From: Taeniopygia guttata
Lineage: Eukaryota; Chordata; Aves; Passeriformes; Estrildidae
DNA length: 64,000 nucleotides
Direction of reading: 5' to 3'
NCBI RefSeq assembly: GCF_048771995.1
Contig: NC_133030.1
Span: forward strand, 38,276,501 to 38,340,500
The notes under the pieces were generated by a model. The model was not told where the DNA came from. It saw nothing but the letters and a program-made list of their open reading frames with translations, and made no database searches. Below are positions 47,326 through 57,600 of the stretch, one piece after another (the stretch's first letter is position 1; each line of letters opens with the position of its first letter). A program made the position numbers and the translations under genes.

Positions 47326-47659
47326 CTTAAAAAAAACCCCAACCAATCAAAACATGAAAGTCTAAATAAGCGAAAAAAACACCAAACAGGCGGCATCTGT
47401 CTCGGCTATAGGTCTCTCTGTTCTTTTACGTAATGATCCAAAGGAGGAAATGGGATATATTTATTATATTTGTAGAGGACACAAACCAAGACGGGAACAA
47501 GCTCTTGCCCAACCATTTTGCGGGCCGAGATGAGAATTCAGAAAGCACCGACGAGCCGAAGGAGCACTGCAGACAGCGCAAGAACGAGCCTCTGCGAGAA
47601 CTGCAGCATAGTGAGGAATTAGCCCGAAGGCGTTTGCAATTCGTGCGGTCGCTCGGTGG

Positions 47660-48690
47660 TGATCCCTTGGTCCCGTTTTCCTTAGAGACAGCAGCAGGGA
47701 TCTGCTTTCCCTGCTGCTGCTCCCAGCGCCGCCGCCCGGCGGGAGGCCGGGGGGCGCTTCCCGCAGCTGCGGAGCCGCGGCACCTCTCGGGCCACGCCCT
47801 CAGCCCCGCCGCGCCGCCCGCTGCCCCCGGGGCTGCCGCGCCCGCCCGGGGCTGCCGGGCCCGCCCAGCGCCGCCGGCGGGAGCGGGCGGAGCGCGGCGC
47901 GGGGGGCGGGCCGAGGCGCGGCCGCGCGGCGCCATCTCGGCGCGCCCGGCCATGGGAGGTGCCGCTTGGCGCTGGGCGCTGCGCGCCGCCCGCCTCCTGC
48001 CCGGCGGCGGGAGGGCTCCGGCGGCGCGGCGGGGCGGCCCGGGCTGCGCGTCTGCCGCTTGCGCCGCTCCGTCCGCCGGCTCCGCGGTGAGTGCGGCGGG
48101 AGCTGCGCCGTGCGTCGCGGCTGCCGGGGCGGGAGCGGAACCGGAACGGGGCGGGCGAGGGCCGGGCTGGGCTGTCCCTGTGCTTGCGGGGGTGCCGTAG
48201 GGGCGGCAGGCGGGACGGTCTGTCCGTGCGCGGGTGCCCTGACCGGCCGTGTCGTGCTGCAGCCGGTTCAGCAGCAGCGTCCCTGCGGGAGGGGATGCGG
48301 TCGCGGCCGGTCTGGGGCAGCGCCGGGCCGGGAGAGGAAGATGCGTGAGCTCTGCCCGCTTTTTACCCAGACTGCCGTGAACTCCGTGGGAGCACTGCGC
48401 GGCGCCCAGCGCCCGTGGCCGTACCACTGTGCCAGCCGGGAGCTGGTGGGACTCTGCCTGCGGGGATGCTCGGCTCGGCTGCTCCGTCCGTCCAGCCGCG
48501 GGGCCCCGCGTGTGGCTCCGCTGCGGCGGGAGCAGCGGTGCGGGGCGCGCTGCAGCGCCCGCACACGTGCGGTGCCTGTGGCACGGCTCGGGGCCGGGAC
48601 AGCGCTCGGGCAGCGCCTGTCCGGCACCGCCGGCCCAGCACCTCGCGTTCCTGCTCCTTCGCTGCTGCTGCTGCTGCTTTTGTTATGCCT
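47660..48690. promoter_or_regulatory. CpG island, NUBPL promoter
   Basis: A 1-kb island of very high G+C around NUBPL exon 1. A YY1-like site (GCGCCATCTCGG, read CGAGATGGCGC on the minus strand) lies near 47929-47940, about 15 bp before the start codon; GC boxes (GGGGCGGG) precede it. Many long overlapping frames on both strands reflect the composition. Confidence 0.8.
47952..48086 (+). CDS. NUBPL: NUBPL exon 1 (residues 1-45)
   Basis: 135 bp, phase 0, donor GTGAGT. It reads [20 protein letters not shown] and continues Arg/Ala/Gly-rich to SAGSA. The start is the first ATG of the frame, within the CpG island, in context GGCCATGGG. Sequence identity to human is low, as usual for a targeting peptide; the call rests on position, phase and composition. 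Confidence 0.85.
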
Positions 48691-51600
48691 GAAACAGCTG
48701 TACCGAAAGGACCGCCAAGTCTAGTCTGTTCCATAAAGCTTCCGATTTTTAAGCAGTGTTTTGGTTTATTTCAACGCTTTTTTTTTTCTTTGGCTGTTGA
48801 GATCAATCATATTTAAGTGTTTGTCAAAAAAAACCCACCAAAAACATGTGACTAGTGTTATTCTAAGTTGGCCCAGTCCTTGCCTGCCGGTGAAGCAGCT
48901 TCGCTTTGGGAGAACCCCTGTGCAGAATGTTTTTTTAGACAAGTGGTGAAAATTTCTCAGTGTGCATGTAGGTTCCCTCCTGTCAGCTTTCTCTGCGAGA
49001 ACGGCGGCTTGGTGCACATGCATTCACTTGCTTTTTGGTTTTTGTTAGTCCTCAAGCTCTGGCGATGAGGCTCTGAGGGACAAACGTGCTCGGATCCTGT
49101 CACGAGGGCTGCCAAAGCAGAAGCCCATAGAAGGAGTTAAGCAGGTGGTGGTTGTGGCTTCTGGAAAAGGGGGAGTTGGAAAATCAACAACAGCAGGTAA
49201 GATTTTTTTTTTTTAATAATTTCCTTTGTACATTGTCTAGTATTTTGTATGGAATATTTAGGTGCTTGTGTCATTACCTTGTGATTGGGTTCCATAAACA
49301 TTTCACCTCTGACAAGTCCTGTTGCAGCCATTGAGAATCTGCTTGGATATAGAAGTCTTGGCTTTAACTTGGGTGTGAATTTAGCTTTGAAATCCTATCT
49401 TTGTAATAGTGCAGTGCTGTCCTGAGACATCGGGGCATCTTAAGAGGTGATGTAGGCTAAGGTGAAAGGGATTATATGCTAGTGCAGTGACACTGTTCCT
49501 CCTTCCCTGGCTGCTTAGGTGTGCCTATACAGAGCTTTTCTCTGTAGAGGATACTAGTATTTAGAAAGCTTCCACATCAGGACTCTGTTCAATTTTCTCA
49601 ACTACTTATGTAGGTGTTTTATAAAGAAAAAGTGGAACAGTGCTTATAAACCACAGAAATTGGTGCCTTGAGAAGCACCTTGAATTCTTTTCTCAACTCC
49701 ACCATTAGATTTTAAGTTAAATTTTCTCTAATTTTTTTCTCTACCACCTGTTCCTAGGTGGTAGAATAAGACAGTACATGGGTTACCAGTACTGCAGAAA
49801 TTGACTTGAACTTAAACAGGTGATGGAATGGAAAAATAGTTGTGCCAATGAATGTGGTGGCCTTCTTACAGAGAGAAGAGTGACTGGTGTCATCAGGCTG
49901 GACTTCTGTAAAACATTGGGCACTGTTCTGCATGACATCCATGTCTCTAAACTGGAGATACTGGGGAATTTATGGATGGACCACTTGGTGGATTAGGAAT
50001 TGGGTGGATGGCTGCATTGCATCCACGTCTAGGTCCCCCAGCATAAGAAGGAACTGTGAGAGTGTGTCCACCAAGTACCACAAAGATGATCAGAGGGCTG
50101 GAGCACCTCTGCTGTGAAGACAGGATGAGATAGTTGGGGTTGTTTAGCCTGGAGAAGAGAAGGCTTCGAGGAGACTCTTGGAGAGCCTTCCAGTAATTAA
50201 AGCGGGCTTACAGAAAGGAAGGAGCGTGGCTTTTTATGTGGGCAGATAGGACAAGAGTGAATAGTTCTAAACCAGAAGTGGAGAGATGTAGACTAGCTGC
50301 TAGGAAGAAATTCTATACTGTGATGGTGGTGAGGTACTGGAACACATTGCCCAGACAAAGGGTGGTTGTCTAATCCCTACTAGCAAGTATTCAAGGCTAG
50401 GTTAGATGGGACTTTGCACAGCCTTGTCTAGTGGAAGGTGTCCCTGTCCATGGCAGGGGTTTGGAGCTGGGTCATCCTTAGGGTCCCTTCCAACCCAAAC
50501 CATCCTAGGATACTATGACTCTGAAAGTAAACTTCTTGGAACATATTTCTCTAAAGTGTTAGAAATATGTTTAAAGATCTTTCTTAGTATATAGGCTGGA
50601 GAAGAGTCATCCTTTAGTTGAAGCATGTCTGCTGTTCATCTCCATGTGTTGTGAATAACACATGGATGTAGCTCTTAATATATCATTTTGGGGTTTGTAT
50701 TTTTTCAGCCATGCTTGAAACAGACTAAGTATCTAATAATTTCTAGAATAAAGTAATGTGATATCTGTACTAAAAGTAGCTGTTCTTAAAAAAAAGGTTT
50801 TTTTTTTTCTTTTTCTCTATTGTCTATGCTATATGTATGATACACAGTACCTGTACAAGGCAAGCAAAACAGTTAAAACTTGTGTTTCTTAACTATCAAA
50901 AGATATATCATTATGATACATAGACTGGTTGTTGCAGGTTACTAAAAATACCAAATACCTGTTCATCAATTGACAGTTTACAAAATGAACATTTTGAAAA
51001 GTAAATTCAGATTATTCTCCTCATGTCTAAAAACAAATATCTGAATTTAAGTTCTTGTAACTGGCATCTGTGTGCAATTTCTACATAAAATATAACACAT
51101 GTATGAATAATACTTAGAGCTGTGAGTTCATTCCTATGTATTTAAAAATAAAAAATCAGGGTTCAACAAGCATTAAATAAGATATTGGAAATGTAAATTA
51201 AGCATTTACATGTATCTATAATAGACAGCCTTTTTAAAAGAATGTTTTAATTTGTAATATTGAGAAAGAATCTATATTCTTGTGTATTACAATGAGGATA
51301 AATTTCATGGTTCAGATGAACAATTGAATTTCAGATAAGTTGTATAAACAAAAGTATTGCATGGCAGCATTACTGAATGATGTATTTAAAATTATATTCT
51401 TACCGAAGGATTGTGTGGAACATGTTTGGTGGCAATTCTGCTGCTGCATTTTGAGAGCAGGAGTAGAAAAGAAAGGAGACTAGTAAGGAGCTCTAATTCC
51501 TAAAGCACCACAGGAAATATCATCAGTCTTGTGTGTATATGTCAGAAGGCCTGTCAGGGCTTTTTTTTTTTTTTTTTGTTTTTTTTTTTTTTTTTTTTTT

Positions 51601-54600
51601 GTTTTGTTTTGTTTTGTTTTGTTTTCTCCAGTATAGTTGTGTTTCAGTTGCTTTCAGGAAAACAGCATCTATATTCTAGTCAAGTTTGTCAGGGTAATTC
51701 CCTAACCTGTTGAATAACTCATTCTGTTTATTACATATGGCTTTCATGTCGTAGTCTCTGTCGCTTCCAGTGCTTTTTGGTCTTCTGAAATCAGTGTAAT
51801 TACTGATTAGAAGAAATTATGTTACCATAACAATATTTTTCAATGCTTGTTTAAATAATTTAATTGTTCTTTGTTGTTTCTATTTGTCTGAGGTGTTGGT
51901 TTATTTGTTTGCTGTGTTCTTTGTCACTTTCATGTCAAGTTTCTGTCTTTTAATGACATTCTTCTATATTTACTGCATCTGACCTATGTCTGCGTTTTTT
52001 TGCTTTTTTTATTTCTTTGTTTCTTAGTTGTTGCTCATCTGTTCCCTTTTGCACTACTCTAAAGATGACAGTACTGAAGAAAATTGGTCCTGGTATGAAA
52101 AGAAGTCTAAGAGTGGTCGTGAAAGAGGGGAAATTTTTAATTTAGTGCAAGTCTTAATGTTTTCAGTTGTGGAAGTAGAACAGAATTAAAGGCTGGTGTT
52201 CCTGCTCACATTCTGCTAATCCTAATATTTGAGGAAAGTGCAAAAACTGAGTACATGGACCTTCAGACATTTTTAACAGACTAAGAGGCTGAGAATTTTC
52301 ATTATTGTTCAGGGAAGCTGATACATTTGACCACATGTTGACTACATCTCGGTCATATTAACTGCACTTTTACTTATTTTTCCTCTTGCGTACTTTTTTC
52401 TGGATGTAGGATGTACTATTATTTAAACTTTTTGATTTTGGGGCTCCTTTATGTGTTAAAATAATCTCATAAACTCTGTTTCTAAATGGCACTTCCATTG
52501 ATATGTAGGTATCGAAAGTATCTTTCCAAAGTTCATCTAAATTATCTATAGGTATTTTATTGATGATGTGTATTAACTATATCAAATACAGACACACAAC
52601 TGGCTCTTTTTTTTTGTGTTTGTCTGCTTCTGGACCAAGAAGTTGTATTTGTATTGTAATCTGAGTGTTTGGGGAGTTCAACTGTGCTATTCCTGGGGCC
52701 ACTTCAGATTTGGAAATTAGAAAGTTGGATGTTACAAACTAATAAACCTTCCCAGACTTGTACTAATTTCAAAACGACAGAGTCCTAGAGTTACAGAATC
52801 ACAGAATATGCTGAGTTGGAAGGGATCCACAAGGATCAAGTCGCAACTCCTGGCCCTGCACAGGAACATCCCCAAGTGTTACACCCGGTGCGTGAGAGTG
52901 TTGTCCAAATGCTTCTTGAACTCTGTCAGGATGGTGCTGTGACCACTTCCCTGGTGATCCTGCTCCAGTGCCCAAACACCCTCTGAGTGAAGAACCTTTT
53001 CCTAATATCCAGCCTTTCTCCTGACTAGGCTTTGTGCCATTGAAGCTGTGTCAGGGGAGGTGTAGTTTAGATGAGACAAGCTAGAGGTTTAGGTTGTATT
53101 AGATGAACTCCGATCTCCCTGTGCATCATTCCCTATACTGATTGGCAGGTTTAGCATGGGTGGAGAGATCTTAGTGGCTTTTCTTGGAGCCTTCTGTGAA
53201 GTTGTATAGAATTTCTGGCATGTATTGCCGTGATGGTCTGCACTCCTGGTTATGGGAACTTAATTAGGCTCGGGTTAAGCCCTATGCTGCATGTTTCTGC
53301 CCTCTTGGAACTGACAGCAATACAAAAATAAGGGAATGCAAGATTCAGCTGGAATTCAAAAATGGAAGTGTTCAGCTAGATATCCATCTCAAAATCTTAG
53401 GTTTACATGCTCTGTTGTTCCTGCCATCTCCCTTCTTTCCCTTCAGTAGTCAAATATCCTTTAGTGAAGAAGCATTATGGATCATACTTTAATTTTCACA
53501 CATGAAAGCTCTTTAAGAAAATAGCTGTGTATAGTGATTTCAAGACTTTGTCTCCCTTCTCAGGTTTTACAGGGTGAATTTTCCTCTGATTTGGGGAATG
53601 CTTGATTTACCATCAAATTGACCATTAAATATCAAATTGAAGAACAAAATCTATGTTCTTAGTTAGCTTAGGAGGAAAGAGGCTGTGTGCCTCTTTGAGA
53701 AAGCTGTACAGCTGCCCATGTTAACCCATGACTATTTTGTTTGAAGGAACTTCACTTTCTTGGTGTTAAGTATTTCAAGACAGGAATCTGGCTCCCCAGC
53801 TTCTTTTCAGAACTTTAGTACTCTTCCAGCACAAAAAAGCTGATTGCAATTACTGATTGCAAGTTTCTTAAAAGAGTGACATACAGCAGCATGTAAGGAA
53901 GACAGAAAATGTTACCCAAGAAAGGGTTGTGTGTGTTGGATTATTTGCCATGTTTTTTTTCCTTCTAAAACATGTAACTTTTTGGATTATAAAAATTACT
54001 TGTTTATACCAAAGCTTCTAGGAGGTCTCCCAACATCATTGAAGTTGACGAGCCATTAAAGATACCATTTGCACATGCTATTTAGTTATGAGACTTAAGT
54101 AATGATGGAAATGTAAAAGCTTTAAATGAACGGTCTTTTTAGTTGCTTCATCTTTTTTTGTCTTTTTTTTTTTTAAGTTACAGATGCTTTCAGGTAGACG
54201 TGACTTTGTTTTCTGACATAAAAATCAAGTGGAAAGCATGCCTTCCAGAAAACACCTCTATTCAATAGATCAGAAAAAGGGATATGATCATCTTTTTGGT
54301 CACATGTTTTAATAGTTTATGTCAGTGCTTACCTAATTTCTAGTTTTATGAAAGTTCATGAGTGTGTGGTGAGGGTTACTGATGGTAATAATTTAGTTTT
54401 ATAGTATGGTGTTCACTTTCAAAAGTGGGTATTTCCAAAAGTTTTTTGTAATGTTATTCTTCGGCAAAATACTGAGACTATTATTATTTTGCAGTATCCT
54501 CTAAAACTGCAAGTCTGCAAGTTTTTGCAGATTACCTTGAGTTTGTTTGCTGGTCAACAAACATGGACTGAAGTGTAGGTGCTGCTGTCACTTAAACTGC

Positions 54601-57600
54601 AAATGTTGTAGAGATGCAAGAAACTGAGAGCTGAGAGATTATGTAATTATTAAATAAATGTGATGTAATTTATATTTTCTCTTGTTAGCAGTGATAACAT
54701 TCTCAATATTTAGAAATTAAGTTTTCCTGCACTTAATTTTTGTTTTTCCTCCTCTTCTTTCTTACAGTAAATATAGCCCTCGCCCTAGCAGCAAATGATT
54801 CGGTAGGTGGACATTTAATTATAAACTTCAATGTGAAATGTGTGTTATAAATAAAATGGTTACTGCTGAGGGCAGTCACTTACATTTAATGTAGTTAATG
54901 TTTTTATTTAGTTAATTTCTAATTTATTTTTGAGTTTCTGTCAGTTTGTTTATATTTTATCAGTATGATGCATAACTTAGTAGATCTCATCCTGCTTCTG
55001 GGTTTGGCTCTGTCCTTTCCCTGGTGTGTCACTGAGTTGAACTGCAATTCTGGAAGGATGTGTAGATGTCATAGAGAATGCTTCTGCAGGTTGGAGACAC
55101 TTAATGAATAATTTTATCACTTCAGAACACTGACTTGAAAAAAAATAGGAGTTTGTGCTGAATAGTGTCCAAAACATTTCATTTTTAAAAATCCACAGAT
55201 TGACTGTCTCTGAAGAAATTATATATAAAAATACTTCAAAAACAGCTAAGGCAAAAAAACCCCAAAACTATGTATCTTCCCTAAAGCTTGGAAATACAAT
55301 TTTTTTGAGCGATTTCCCAGCTCGGTATTACTAAACCTGTTGCTTGGACTATAAATAGATAGTAGGAACCATTCAAGAGTAAAAACTACAGGTGTTCATT
55401 ATGTCCACATGCTGCTGTAGGCTAGGAGTAGTTCCTTGTGCACATTATTGCCACACAGGTAAACTCAGAAGCAAGCTTCCTTTGCAGTGGGAGGGTGTAT
55501 GATACAGGCTTTGTACTCATAAAACATTAAATGCAAAATATCCTCAAATACTTCAGTCTTGCAAATGTAGCATCTTTGTGTAAAAGACAAGTAAAACTGA
55601 AAAACAACACGTAGGCATGAGGACTACGTGCAGTCTACAAGCTTCCTGGAAGAATTTTGTGAAAGATTTAAAAATATTTCCATAAACTCAGTCACACTTA
55701 ATAAGAAGAGTGTTTAAAGCTGTTATATGTACTCTTTGTGATGGCATCTGATCTTGTTATTTCACTGTCTTTAATTCTGTTTCAAATAGACTGTTGGAAT
55801 AATTGGATCTCAGAGAAAAATCTATCATCTTGAAAAGCAGAACTGCTTAAATGGTTCCTTCTAATCAACTTTAAAGCATGGCACTTGCTCTAATACTTCT
55901 GCAAAAAAAAAAATCAGTCTTCAGTGTGATTGGTGTTGTGGGATGGTCTTTGAGTAGCTCCATGGAAACCATGTCAACCAGTTGCACATCACTTTCTGTG
56001 CTAGCTTATGTGTTTTTAAGATGGTGTCTGATACTTCTCAAACATGCAGCTTTATGTATTTTAAAAATGTATTTAGATAAAGTATCTCTTAGTAAACCTG
56101 ACATACACAAGTTTTGTGATTATGCCCCTTATTAGGAGTTCTGATGTTACAATTATGTGGTGGTGTGTGAAGTTGGAGGCCAGCATCTGGTGTTTGTTAC
56201 TCAATGAAAAGCAGCTGAAATTGATGAAATAGCTGTGACTTGTGTGAACTGGTGGTCACAGGTTAGCAAGCTGTTACTGTGGTGAAATGGTCCATTGATG
56301 CAGTTACAAGTTAGAAAGTATGAAATTAAGGTGGATTAAATAAACAACTGTCATGTTGGTTCATGCATGAATATATTTTTTCTTCTGTGGTTTATTTTCC
56401 TTAAGATAATTATGGCAAGCATCATGTTTATGCTTTAACTTTTGGGCTTGAAGTTGATGGTTTGTTAGTTTGTATACTCACATTGATATCAGTTAATTAA
56501 TTTTGTGAGATAAGGTTTTAAAATTATAATCTCTGACGTTTTTCCAGGGTGGAGCTGTCCAGTGCTCTGAATTCTATAAATCACTGCAATTTTGAGTTTT
56601 GTAATGGTGAACAAAGTAAATAAGGAGGTTGCTTTTCAGAACCCGTTGATGCCTCCTGCTGTATTTTATAGGTGGTTTCTTTGTCCTCAGGTATGCAGCA
56701 ATGGATGCCTTTATTTTGCATTTAGTAACTATTGCTTGTGCCTCACCTTGCCATGGTTTTTGTTTCTTCATTTCTATTGTAAGTTAGTCTCTTTTAGAAG
56801 AAGCAGTAATTATTTTTAGTAGATCAGAGCTTCAGGCGGCCCCTGCAACTTCATTAACTGTCCTTACGTCTCTTATAAGCAAAACACAAATTGATAGAAA
56901 CTGATCTTGGACTTGATGTACTACTTAAAGGAGGAAATAAAGGACTTGTGGAGGAAAATAGATCACCGTGATGTCTGTGCTTCCTTCATTAGTCTGTGTT
57001 ACAAGTTCTATGCTTGTAACTGATGTTCTTTTGCTAAAATAAAACAGGTTACAGACTATTGAAAGCAACTGTTTTCTGTTAAGTGAGATCTGTGAAAGAT
57101 ACACTCCTCTAAGAGGAGATTGGATTAGAGAATATTCTTGCTGCTTTCAGTAACAGCTGTGACATTTTATTGTTGTTTGGTGTATCATAAATTAGAAGAT
57201 TACCAGTCAAAGCATAAAGAATTTTTTATCCTCTTGATTAAAAAAAATCCTTCTATCTTTTAAAAATTTACTTTCTGTAGTTAAAAAACTAAATGAAACC
57301 CCCACTGTTTCTACTGATAAATGTATTTTAAATTTTTTTAAACATGGAAGCTTTTTCAGTTATTGTAGTGATGGCCTGAAATACTAAGGCATCAGCAGAG
57401 CTTTGGACATTGTCACGGTCACACAGTGGTGTTGGCAGAGCTGGGATTTGAATTTGAGAGTTCAAAGTCTTGTGTGCTGGTGCTCAGTCTGCTTTGCATA
57501 TTTTTACCTCATGGTTACAGAGTAAATAATTCAACACAGAAGTTCATTTAGATGCCTAGATACCATGTCCAAGACAGAGTAGTTTGGTAGTGGTGTGTAT

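Larger units (their letters stand above)
34111..47659. other. spacer between DTD2 and NUBPL
   Basis: 13.5 kb between divergent genes. It holds two CR1 pieces, two bounded solo LTRs and a probable third LTR. The longest frames outside the elements are about 115 residues, without recognisable domains. No GPR33-like seven-helix reading frame was seen. Confidence 0.7.
49197..54767 (+). other. NUBPL intron 2
   Basis: 5.6 kb holding two CR1 copies (one in each orientation) and a T/GTTTT tract. The rest is AT-rich without recognisable features. Confidence 0.85.

Noticed and set aside
47426-48734. 333-codon minus frame and 255/252-codon plus frames
   Set aside because: Composition-driven frames in the NUBPL CpG island. 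Only the short plus segment 47952-48086 has splice and homology support.
55788-55830. Candidate NUBPL exon 4 (reads [10 protein letters not shown] after an AG)
   Set aside because: Slightly resembles the AIGLLDVD block but lacks the conserved DVDVYGP sequence and has no donor in place.
56900-56950. Frame [14 protein letters not shown] as a possible NUBPL exon
   Set aside because: Chance likeness to GLLDVDVYGP and NLKGNPEL; key residues and splice sites are missing.
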